Origin: Elysia chlorotica
Taxonomy: Eukaryota > Mollusca > Gastropoda > Plakobranchidae
NCBI GenBank assembly: GCA_003991915.1
Contig: RQTK01000009.1
Location: 765,679-829,678, forward strand
Direction: 5' to 3'
DNA length: 64,000 bases
Below the pieces are notes generated by a model. That model was given only the letters and a program-made list of their open reading frames with translations, was not told the origin of the DNA and did not search any database. A program made the translations under genes and the position numbers. Below are positions 1 to 12,600 of the stretch, piece after piece. How positions within the stretch are numbered: position 1 is the stretch's first letter; the number at the start of each line of letters is the position of its first letter.

Positions 1-266
1 TTGCAGTGGGAAAGATGCAGAAGGATTAATAGTTAATATAAGAATCAGATTGGAATTTTAATTTAAATGTTCTATTAGAAACAAAATATAGCATTCATTT
101 GACGTTTGTACAAGTGTGTGAGGTTTAATGTTTCTACTTGCAGTGTAGGCTTCTGGTTTAGTATTATTTAGTTGATAGATTCAATATTTAATGATGTTTT
201 TGCTTGGTTTAATTTTTCTTGCAGCATATGAAATTTTTAATATTTTTTTTTTTTTTTTTTGTCCAG

Positions 267-514
267 TTTTGCTTGTCAAAGATCAGTTTGGAATATCCAC
301 TCTCTCAATGGTTTTACCAATGTTTGAATGAAGACAATTCGAAACAGGCGGAAAGCCTTGGTGAAACTATAATCTTATCAGTGGAAAATTCCCTTCAACA
401 ACTCTCTGCTGAAATACTGTGGCACTTACCAGGACTTGTGCAGTTGGATGTTTCCAAGAACCCTTCCCTTATTATTGAAGATCCTTTGAGATGTTCAGAT
501 TTGGTGATGAACCG
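267..514 (+). CDS. LRRK1-like exon: leucine-rich repeats, first in window
   Basis: A poly-T tract followed by gtccag is the acceptor and CCG|GTAGAA the donor. The frame ends in phase 2 and joins the next exon as an Arg codon followed by LVSLDV. It encodes LPGLVQLDVSKNP, a typical LRR strand. The entry frame is phase 0, so a further exon must lie to the left of the window. Confidence 0.8.
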
Positions 515-3500
515 GTAGAAAATTAATCATATGTTATATTTTGAATTTTTTTTTTTAATTCTTCAAGTACTTTGAATCAAGATTTTGACTACTTTCGTTA
601 TGTTCAACTTTCTTCTAATCCTAATTTTGTCTGAGATAAAGCCAATTCTAGGAAAGATTTGCAATTTTTTTTCAAGAAATCATTAGTATTGAACTGGGAG
701 TCTGCTTAAAATATAAATTAAGAGTTATCATTTGAACAAGGCAGCACCATTTTAAATGTTGGTTAAAATGCTATTAATATGAATTCGAGAATTTTGCCAT
801 CTGTCTGCACCATAGATGTTAAGTTAGTTACTCTTGTAAATATCCTCATCAAATTGTTTTACTTTGCAATAACATTTTTTTTCATATGACAAATATATGA
901 ATTGAAATTCAGTTTTATTGTGTTGGATGAACATATCAACCTGCGAAATTAAATTGTATGATTTGATTCTTCTAAAGTCTTAGCTTTTTCATATTTGATA
1001 AAATGTGTTTTCACTCAGTCCAAAGTATTCGGAACAAATTTTTGTGAAATTGATCATAAAATGAGAGACAATGTTTATATTTTTTAGACTGGTTTCCCTA
1101 GATGTATCAAATTGTGAGTTGGAATCCATTTCTTCACACCTGTTTATGCTACCATGCCTTGAGGATTTGAATCTGTCTTACAACAAATTGGAATCACTGG
1201 GTAGACTTCACAGTGAGTACAGTTGTGATTTTTTTTTCCTAATATTTCATCCTTAAACTTCTTTGGTTAACACAATCTTTTAAAATTGGAAAGAGAAGTA
1301 TTTGAAATAAATCAATGACATTGGTGTTACAACCATACCCAAATTGTCTAGCAATCCTTGTATGTTTCCTCTGTTTTTACTCCCTTAAGATTTATTTTAC
1401 ATGCATAACCAAGGATGATTGACAATCAGGGAAAACGACCAAGTTGTTTTGCAGGATGAGCATTTCCCTAATTCATTTAGGATGCATATAGAAAAAATAT
1501 ATAAATAATTTTTTATTTGTATTTTATTTTAGGTGCACCTAAAAATGGAAAATGGAAATGTGAAAGACTGAAATTCCTCAATGTATCCCACAACAACCTA
1601 GTCGTTTTGCCGTATGGACTACAAGGGTGTGCAAGTATGGACTCCCTGACTGCTGACCACAACAAACTGGTTTCTCTTTGTCCTCCTTGGACTTGCTCCC
1701 TTGTAACTATAATCTCTAAGATTTATTTTTGCACTTTTTTAAAGACAATTTTTATATTCTAGTCGTATCACATTATATATTTTCAAAACGCTCTCTGAAA
1801 TGCTACACTTTTTATTGTGTCTGTACTGGATGTCTTGTAAGAGACTCCACAATCAGAAGAAAAAGAAACCAATATATTTTTGTATATTTTAATTTTACTT
1901 TATTGTAAGAGATTATCCAATACATGGTATGCTTGATTATTATTCGAAAGCATAATAATTAGTATTGACAGTTTTACATTTTTCACATTTTCCAAGGTTA
2001 ACTTTAAATAGAAGATGTTTAGTCTTTTTTTCTTACTCAAAGTGCATAATTTGACTTTCAGACCAGTCTTAATGTGGCCCACAATAGACTGAGTTCCTTT
2101 CCGCCCAGTGCTGAACACTTTTGGAGGAAATCACTCAAGAGAATATTTCTACAGCACAACCAATTTGATGAATTGCCAACAACAATTGTTGCATTGGGTT
2201 AGCATTGCGAATATTTTCCCTCTAACTCAAAACTAAGTTAAAGAGATTAACAAATATTATTGTACATTAAGGCAATAAAGATACAGCAAAAATTATTTAC
2301 CCCAGTAGTGAACAATAACGGTTTTTAAGCAACTATTGGATATTTTTAAAGGGCAAAGATAGTTTATTTAAACTTTATCCTGATAGTTTTTTTTTACTGT
2401 TGTTTTTGCACACTTCTTGTCGTGGTAGGTGGACAAGTAAATTACTATTATTTTTTTTGAAGTCTCCATATGAGATTCTAACAAGGTTAGTAAATATAAA
2501 TAGACTGAAGCGACAGTTGAGAAAGTTATATATTCAGTTGAGTTTCTATCTTTTTTATTCAAACCTCAACCAACAAAAATAAAGATAAGATAAGATAAGA
2601 TAAGATAATTTTATTTGTCCCTCATTGGGAAAATCGATTTGGACATGTTATAAGTATTTTACACACAGTAATAATAATAAAAATAAACATTTTACATTAC
2701 ATAATATGAGTGATGGCTCACATACATATACACACACACACGCACACAGTTACAAGCTCGCATTAACATATTCGTTTCATGTTGAGCTCCTCATTTGCCG
2801 TGAGCCTGATGGCACAAATGAATTATTGTAGCGGTCGGTTCTAGCTTTAGGTTGAATTGTGCGACCGCTGCGTGTGGAAAACATAAACTCCTGATTTAGT
2901 GGATGGTCGATATCTTTAGTTACATTCAGACATTTTTTCAAAAGTGGCCTCTTATAAAGATCAGTGAAAAGTGGTGGGTCCAGTTTCATTATTTTACCCG
3001 CTCTTTTAATCAAACTATCTATTCTATTTTTATCTTTTGAAAGAGCTGAACCTCCCCAACAAGTGATGCCAAAACAAATAATGCTTTCTATGGTTGCATT
3101 GTTGAATAAAGCCATTATAGTCTTATTAACATTAAAGGAATTGAGTTTTCTTAAAAAATACAGCCTTTGGTTTACCTTTTTACATATATGATCAATGTGA
3201 ACATTCCAGTTTAATTTGGAATCTATTGTCAAGCCTAAATATTTGTAGCTGTCGACAATTGTAACAGTCCTGTCTTCAATCGAGAGAGGAATCACTATAT
3301 CTTTCTTTATCCTAAAATCAAAAATAATTTCTTTTGTCTTTTGATATTGAAAAAGCAACAGCAATTTGTATCCTTAAGTTGCACATTACTTTTCAGACTC
3401 GCTTAGGCACCTGAATGCTTCCAACAACAAAATTGTGAAAGTTCCTGCAGGTGAAAAATGGCGCTGTCAGTTGTTTTACCTTAATCTTAGCCACAATGAT

Positions 3501-6500
3501 ATTGGAACTGGTGGACGCAAAGCAAGCCTTTCTCGGGTTATGTCTGTGTAAGTCTGCCTCCTGAACCTAATGATATATTTAAACAAAGAAATGAATAAAT
3601 TCACATATTTTTGAAAAATTGTAATTCTCAAAAATATTGTTTTTTCTTTTTCTAAATAGACATATGAGTATTTAGCCTACCATCAAGTTTTGTACTTGAG
3701 ATTTCCGGCATGGCATGACCAAATTTGAAGACTAACAAACCAAGTCTCACTGCTGCTTATACCAAAGCAAGCTATATACACTATTATCATTTTTCAAGGT
3801 GATATTTAGGTTCCATAATGTTGAGATTGGTTGTAATATCAACAATGTTTAAAATCAATGCTTTGGTAAGTTTTTTTGTTTTAAAAATAATATCTAAAAT
3901 TGTATTATTATAATGCTTTTTTTTTATTTTCAGGAAAAATGAGATGATGTCTTCTATAAATTTCATGGGTGCTGTTATGTCAGGAACGCTAACTGAACTG
4001 TATCTAAGTGCCAACAGTTTAAAAGCTGTACCTGAGGGAATTGCGGATATGGCTAATTTAAGTCTCTTGGATTTGAAAAAGTGAGCTCATTATAAAAAAA
4101 TGCATAAACATATTTTGCATCATCTCTTCTGTAATTTTATTGCAACATTTTAACTTTCTGTCAAAATGTATTAAATGTATGATTTGCATAATTGCATATC
4201 AGATAAATTCAAGCAATAACCTGCAGGGCAATTTACAAACTGCAATAGCTCCTATATGTCTGTTATTCTATTTTACCAAAATCAACCAACTTTGTGTTTG
4301 AAATCCATGACGTTGCAAATTCTAGATCAACCCATAAAATATGCTTTCATGTTATTCCAGAAATCCTGGCATTGTTTCTTTACCTAATGAGCTTGGCAGA
4401 TTGCAGAAACTTTTGGTGCTTGAATTAGAAGGTATAGGTTTATGTGTAGAAGACAAGGAACTACAATCCCTTATAACAGGCTTAAGTAAGTGAACATATC
4501 TGACTTTTTTCTCTCATTTATATCAACACCTTTTTTATATGATAAATATCAAAACCCTATTTTAAATCTTTATAAATTGTATAAATTGGGAACCATAAAA
4601 CCAATCCTTGTAAGTGAGATAATCACATGCAAGTATCTCAATCCCAGTTTCCTATTTACCTCAAGTAAAAACTTTTCAAGAAATTTATTTACACCAAAGT
4701 GAAAAAATCTCTTTTGAATTCCATCACATGCACATAATAAAAAAAAAAGCTGTTCTGCTCATATGCATTGTATGTGTGTTTCATTCTGAATTATCTTAAC
4801 GGAAACGTAGCATTCTGAATTATTCTGAAAAATGTTTCCGTAAATATCGATGTAGGTATTCTCACTCTTGTATTTAATAAGATATCACAAGCCACAATTA
4901 AAATGTATATCAGATGCAAAGAGTTATCTTATTTTATACATTAAACAGATAAGAAAGAAAATTCAACCAGAGATGTCATCATGTATTTGGAAAGTAAACG
5001 AAGAAACTGCATCCCATCTGATATTTTCAAGGTGGTAGTTCTTGGAAAGGAAAAGGTAATAGGATGATAAGCTCAGTGCCAGTATTTAAAGCAGAGTTTA
5101 AAAAATTGTGTTTTGTGCTGTATTTAGCAGTAATTGAATGATCCCAGGTTTTCTGACATTCCTTAAAAATGGGAAATGTAAGTCATTGTAATTTTGTAAG
5201 TTTTACTTAAGTGTTAAGCATGAGAAGATAATGTCTAAAAAATTTTAATGTTAGATTAATTAAATGATGGGTGTGTGGTTAAACTGATATTGTATTGTGC
5301 ACACAAAAAAAAACAAAAAAACCCCATAAATATAAATTTTTAAAACTGCAGCCAAGTATGGTACGTAATTTTGTCATGAATGTTTTTTAAATAATAAATT
5401 TTAAACGAATTCACTTAAATTTTTATAAGACACTTTGTGTGGTAAACATTAAATCGGTGAGTCTTATGATAAATCCCATAGTGTTGACTGTTCAATTTAT
5501 ACAAAAATGTAAGAAGTGTAGAATAAAGAAAATAAAAACCATAATTATTATCTGCCATATATGATATTATGTATATAAAAAATTTTTAACTTAAACAATC
5601 TACTCATTTGAGCATACTACATGCAACTCATAATTTAATAAAGATATCATTTTGTTGTGTCTTGTCAGATTTTTTCTTCTCTTTATCTTTCCCTGATTTT
5701 TAAAAAAACATACATTGAATTACATTTTACCAAGTGTGCTAAGTTGGTTTGATGAGTACATTTTTATAAGTGTTAAGAACATTTTTGCACTTATATCTTT
5801 CACATTATTTTTCATCAGCTTTTTATATATTTAATATTCATTTAATTTGTTTTGTTCTAAAAAAAATAATCATTGAAACTTCAAGAGGCAATAATTATGT
5901 ATTTTAGATCAAGATCTAAAAAACCTGAATTATATTCTTTGTCTCGCTTTTACTTTTAAATATTTCAGAAAATGTTGGAGCAAAGTCTTGTTCAGCAATT
6001 AGCCTATAGGAAATGTAACCTAGAATCCATCCCAGGTGACCAGCATGAGGTGGGTGATCATAACAGTGAGGATAGTGTAGTCAATAGAAATGTGTTCCTC
6101 TGATCAGTAACTTCTCCAAAGTCATGATAAGCTTACCAGAAAATAACGAAATTTGTCTGGATGGTCCTCCAGAAGCACATGTATCTTGTGCAAAAGATGG
6201 ACCCAACTTTCTTCATATTACGGTTTTATAGTCTGGTAACAGAGGAAAATTCTCAGCATCTTTTGTTTTTTTACTTTTTCAGAAAATGCTTGCAACTCGG
6301 ATTCCCATAGTTTTAAGTCAAGGAAATTGGGTAAGGTCTAATTAAACTTAATCCTTCAGCTGCTACTGCAGCCAGTACAAATACTACTACAACTACAACT
6401 ACTGATACAACCACCACCAAAGCCATCATAACTGCTACCAGTACAACTCAATCATTGAAAAATCACCTCACATGTTCTTTACGCTTCATTTAGGTTTTGA

Positions 6501-8591
6501 AATCAGCCAAAAAAAATTCCTTTGGTAAACTAGTTCATGGCTGTCATTTAAAACATGTATTACTCAGTTATAAATAATTGTTGGTATTATTACTTTGATC
6601 CTGCTGCTTTCAAAAGATTTATTTTCTTTAGCTATCTATTACAAATTTTTGAGGATCATGATATGAGCTTAAAATGCTGTTAATTTTGCAGAAAACAACA
6701 AGCCAATGGGGTCATGCTGAGGTGTGGGAATTTCCGTCCATGAAATTCTCTTCAAGCGTTCTCCCTTGTTTTTTTACTCAAAATACGCTGTATTTGGTGC
6801 AAATTGAGATTGATCCAAGAGTCACTCCTGTCTCAGAAATCTGCCTCAAAGATCTTTCAGAGAGCGTTGCGTCAATTCAGGTTTGTTCTTTTATTTTACT
6901 ATCTTAAAAAAAAATGGTTCCAATTATTTTATTTTTAAAATCTTTCATTGACAACTTCAAGAATATTTGTTGAACATAGCACAGGGTTTAATTTTCTAAT
7001 TTAGTGCAACTGTAACTTTTTTTTTAACTACATATGAAACTCATGTATTTTGACTTTCAGGTTCACTACCTGACTATAAATTGACGTAAAGAAAAAAAAT
7101 TAAATGGAGATGAATATCTTCCTCCATATTTGTATGTTGTATATATGATTATGTTAGGTTAGATGACACAAACATTACTGCCTTTGTTTTCTTCTAAAGT
7201 AAATGAAATAATATAATTCAAATAAATAGTTTGAAATTGTATTTTTTATTTTGTCATCAGGCATGTGTTCTCCGGCCTGAGATTCTGGTAGTGCTCATGT
7301 TTCCAGCAGACATTTCAGAAAAAGAAATTTTGAGTACAAAGGATGAACTTTTAGGAAAGCAAAAACAGTTAGACTTTTCTAAAGTGAAGGTTTTAACACT
7401 TCGTGCCAAATCTAAAAACCATAATGAGCAGTTAGATAAACTTTGGCAAGAAGTGGAGACAATCTGCATGACTATGTGTGATGCACGATTTGAAAAGAAG
7501 CGATGCCTGACTGAAAGAAAAGTGCCCAAATTCTTCCATCAGGTGTATAAAAGAGTTGTGCATGCAAGAGATACTGGAAATATACATTTATGTACAATGG
7601 ACAAATTCTTGGAACTAATCGACTGTTCTTGCAAGGACCTCAAGGATTGCATGGAGCCAGACTACAACTGTAAGGGTTTTTTACATGTTGAAAATATTTT
7701 AGTGATGATGTTGTTCTGCTAAAGACCATGTTAGCCCTCTTAGTTCAGTTGGTGGGGGGGGGGTTGTTATTTTTTTTGTGTGTGTCTCGGTACTTGTTGT
7801 GTTGTCCTCGTGTTTTGGGGTGGGGGGGGGGGGGGGGGGTTACTGTTTCATGCTCTGCATCGAAAGAATATTTAAAACGTAAAATGGTTAACTAAAAGTT
7901 CTTTTACTCAGTTAAAATTTGAATAATATATTTGAAAACATACATTTTATTGAATCACATATTTTAAAGATTTAATTTTGGTTGAAAGTTGCAGATTAAG
8001 CTTTTAACTTGGCTCTGCGGGCGCCGACTTTAAGGGGTAGCTATCCGACTCCAGCTCTCTGAACCCAGCTCAGTCGGGCGCACACTTTAAGTGGGTGATT
8101 TGAGGACAACCTTGAGACATATTGTCACAGTAAACCTTGTCTTATTCACTTAGGACTCAGTATTGGAAAGGTGCAACTTTTACGCTCTTGTTTGCTCCAT
8201 TATACAGCAGACTTTGAAGTTATGTGAAGCAAACAGGCGGACCACGAGGTGTGAAGTATAGTTTCTTGGTATGTTTGCATATTATGTGATTATTGTTCGA
8301 TGTTACTAACCAGTGGAGGGTGTCTGTGGGTATTGATACTGCTACATTGTTTGAAAGATGAGTCTTTGAGTTATTTTATGGTTTGAGAACACCATCCTTT
8401 GTCTATGGCTGTTGAGATGAAGCACTAAAAGAGCAGGGGAGATGATGCAAGAAAAAAAGTTGTGCCTCTGCCCAGTTCTGGGTGAAGGGGAGATGAAAAC
8501 AATTTGTAATTTGGGATCACGCATTAGACAAGATAGTGAAGACTGGCATCTGCTCTCTCTGATTTGACCAATCAGCGATATAAGCATGACA

Positions 8592-8658
<67 letters not shown>

Positions 8659-9629
8659 CCTCGTGGCTGATCCCCGTAAACTTCCAATTTTTTCTTTCTA
8701 ACGAAAGTAAACTTTCGGCTGACCGCACATGCCTTTCCTAAGAGCTTAGTAAACATAACACAAGTAAAAAAGAAAGGCATTGACAACCTTTTTTTTCTGG
8801 CATAGTCAAAATAAAATAAATTGAGTAAATATAATAGAAAGTTAACAACAATTGTGAGGTTTTTAATCATCATTGCTCTATCTAGATGTTAGTCTTGAAT
8901 AGCCGTCTTGTAATCACTATTGATGCATAGCTGATGTTAATTATGATCAAGTGAAACAGTAAAACCTCTTCAAATCATTTTATTCATGGCAAATACCCAA
9001 AATAGCTAAGAAAGGACAAAAAAACAATATAGAAAATGAAAACAATGATTTAAAGCCATGGAAATCCATCAGGCTTGGCTGACAGAGTCACAATGCTAAG
9101 TTTAGTTTAAGCCTCTTGATTCCTTGTTGAACTTAGGACCGCAGCAATTACCCTCCACCCGACTGGATTTTGGCTGGTGCTCTTGAGCTCGGCCCATGTA
9201 GTCCCATCAGCTTTGATCTCTGCGTCGGTGCTTCTCCACCAAGTCTGCTTTGGATGGCCAACCTTTCTTTTTCCTTGGGAATTCCACTCCAGGGCTTGCC
9301 TTGTGCTGTTTGATACAGGCTTTCAGAGTGTGGGACCTATCCAACCTAATTTACGCTTTTTCAATCTCTGTCTCGATGGGGGTTTGCTTCGTTCTGGCCT
9401 ACAGTTCTTTGTTTTAGACAACTTCAGGCCATCTAACTTTGAGGGTATTTCTGAGGCATCTGTTGGTGAATGATTGTAGTTTTGTGGTGCTAGTCTTGGT
9501 CGCGCGCCATGTTTCAGGGCCATAGAGAAGGACCGACTTTATGTTACAATTGATCTCTCTCTCTCTCTCTCTCTCTCTGGCATCTCCTCTCTATGATATG
9601 ACTAATAAGCGAAAGGTCAGTGTATGACA

Positions 9630-9688
<59 letters not shown>

Positions 9689-12600
9689 CATCCCTCCCTC
9701 CCTGACCCATGGGGTTCAGGATAAAGGGTATCTACTTTCTCATCTGACTAATCTGCATTAAGATATTGGACAATAAACTATAACCCGTTTATTGATCCTG
9801 GTACACATGTACAAGCACTCACCTAGTGTCTGATCCCCATAAACTTCCAATTTTTTCTTTCTAACATAAGTTAACTTACATGGTGCCATAAAGCAAACAA
9901 AAAAATATTTAAAAAATAAATGATCACTCATATAAACTAAATCCACAAATAGTAGTGTTTAACATTTAAAAAAAAAACATGCATTATATATCAAATCGAA
10001 CAAACTGCTCCTATGATTTCACACATTCACTCTATACTAACACCCGACGAGGCACTGCAGACTTCGCAGTCACACTCTAATATTCACACTTAGCCGTAGT
10101 AGCCAGCCCCGCAGTCATGCAACACAGCTGACCACACATGCCTTTCCTAAAAGCTTAGTAAACATGAGACAAGTAAAAAAAGAAAGCATTGGCAACCTTT
10201 TTTTTCTGGCATAGTCAAAATAAAATAAATTGGGTAAATATACTAGAAAGTTAACAGAAATTGTGAGGTTTTTAATTATCATTGCTCTATCTAGATGTCT
10301 TGAAAAGCTGTCTTGTAATCACTATTGATGCATATGATCAAGTGAAACAGTAAAACCTCTTTAAATCATTTTATTCATGGCAAATTCTCAAAATAGCTGA
10401 GGAAGGTAAAAAAAGCAATGTGGAAAATGCAAACAATGATTTAAAGCCATGGAAATCCATCAGGCTTGGCTGAAAGAGTCCTAATGCTAAGTTTAGTTTA
10501 AGCCTCTTGAACATAGGGCCGCAGCAATTACCCTCCACCCGACTGGATTTTGGCTGGTGCTCTTCAGCTTGGCCCATGCAGTACCAGCAGCTTTGATCTC
10601 TGCATCAGTGCTTCTCCGCCAAGTCTGCTTTGGATGGCCAACCTTTCTTTTTCCTTGGGGATTTCACTCCAGGGCTTGCCTTGTGATGTTTGATACAGGC
10701 TTTCAGAGCGTGTGACCTATCCAACTTGATTTACGCTTTTTTTTTTATCTCTCTCGATGGGGGTTTGCTTTGTTCTTGCCTACAGTTCTTTGTCTTAGAC
10801 AACTTCAGGCCATCTAACTTTGAGGGTATTTCTGAGGCATCTGTGAATGATTGTAGTTTTGTGGTGCTAGTCTTGGTCGCGCGCCATGTTTCAGGGCCAT
10901 AGAGAAGGACCGACTTTATGTTACAATTGAAGATCCGGATCTTCTTTCAGACTGGTAGTGTTGTAGACCTCCAAATTGGTTTGAGGGTGTTGAAGGCATA
11001 TCTGACCTTGTTGATTCGGCAGTTGCTGCAGGATGACGGGTTCCCTTTCTTGGGCAGCTTTACAAAGTGTCCTCTTTTCCAGTCTTCTGGAACTTGCTTT
11101 CGTTCCCAGATCTTGCATAGAAGTGGGTGCAGCATGTCAGTCGAGGTCTGTATGTTAGCCTTAAGAGCCTCAGATGGTATGCAGTATGGGCCTTTCCCAA
11201 AGAGTGACACCTTGCCGCTGGTTGGAAGGCTTGCGCATCTCTACGACCTCTAGAGCTATGCTAGCTGGAGATTCGTCTCCTGGTAGGGTCGCCCAAGCCA
11301 GACAGGTCGAAAGATAGAGGCCAGACTAAGAGCACCCACTGGCCCTGCAGATTGGGAGTCGGGCATGGGGTTAACAACCCTGTCTCATAAAAAAAAGCAC
11401 TGCTACAAAAACTGCAACAAATGTCCACAATGCTAAAGTCATGCTTTAATTTTTGATCATTTGGATCAGCAAGTTTTGAGAACTGTTGTCATTTATACGT
11501 TTTTGCATGATTTTTGCCTAGAAGGAACTTTTCAGTTGCTATTTTCTCTTCTTTTTTGTTTATAGTGGAAGAATTCCTCTTGCAAACGGGGGCAATTTTG
11601 CACTATTCTGATTTCAATCAAGACCTTTCCAATTGTGTTTTTCTTGATCCTGCATGGCTGTTCAATATTTTGACAACATTCCTCAAGGTAAGAAGACTGA
11701 TAAATCTTTTTATTCTCGAAGTACCACAACTTTATTTGTGTTAGCTGTGACTGAATCTTTTCACTTGTATTTCTGTATGAACAGGTAAACATTCTTTCTT
11801 TTTATTTAAAATTATCATTTTCAATCACTTCACTTAAAAGGCCATGGACTTGGTCACATCTACTTTTAAAAGTCCATTTTCTTATGGAAATCTTTTTTTT
11901 TTTTTCAAGTTCCTTTTTTTCAACTTTTCTATTTGTGACATATAACAAAGCTGACTTGAAAATTTGTGAATTGATCTTGATACTGTTTATGTTTTTGCAT
12001 AAATAAAATATTTATTTTCCATATTTTGATTTATTGGTTTCTGCTTTTGATTAGTGTTACCTTTAAACATATAATATTCTTTGAAAGAAAAAAAGTATTA
12101 GATCCTTATGATAAAAGTGATGAGTCTATTTGTAACATAAAGATCCAGTCCTAGCCAAGTATGGGATTAGGGAGATTTTTGTTTCAAGTCAACTCTATTT
12201 AAAGAAATGTATTATGTTTATCACATAAAAGAGCAAACTTACTCATATTTGTTTAATGCCACTTTGTACAGTCCCTGACCACCTATCAAGCAAGGATTTC
12301 AGAAAAAGAAGTGAGGAAGAAAATGGAAGAGCTGCTTCCTTCAGACTATGACTATTTCCCAGGAATCCTTGCTCTTTTGGAAACCTTTAATATAGGTTTC
12401 AGGATTGTTGATTCAAAAAACAGCAATATGTAAGTTAAATAAGGGGGAAAATATGGGCTTAGGAAACCTGATTTTCTGTTTATAAAAAATTATTCTCTGG
12501 TTGTGAATGAATTACAAAATTAAAAAGATTTTGTCTTCCATAATCATTTTTTACAGCAACAATGCACATTTTTTAGGTCTTGAAAATATTGTTGTGTTAG

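Larger units (their letters stand above)
8541..10927. repeat. Tandem duplication of a CT-repeat plus RTE 3'-end unit
   Basis: Unit 1 (8541-9578) and unit 2 (9579-10927) share, in order: a CATCT(C/G)CTCTCT block, agcga..., gacatctactctc, a long (CT)n tract, tccc(c/a)(g/a)taaacttccaa, tgcctttccta, then the RTE 3' end. The RTE parts (8719-9541 and 10128-10921) look about 90% identical by eye. Unit 2 has an extra segment near 9720-10128. It sits within the 3.9 kb LRRK1-like intron. Confidence 0.8.

Noticed and set aside
8342-8873. Arg/Glu-rich minus-strand frames
   Set aside because: Read through the (CT)n microsatellite; no conserved sequence outside the repeat.
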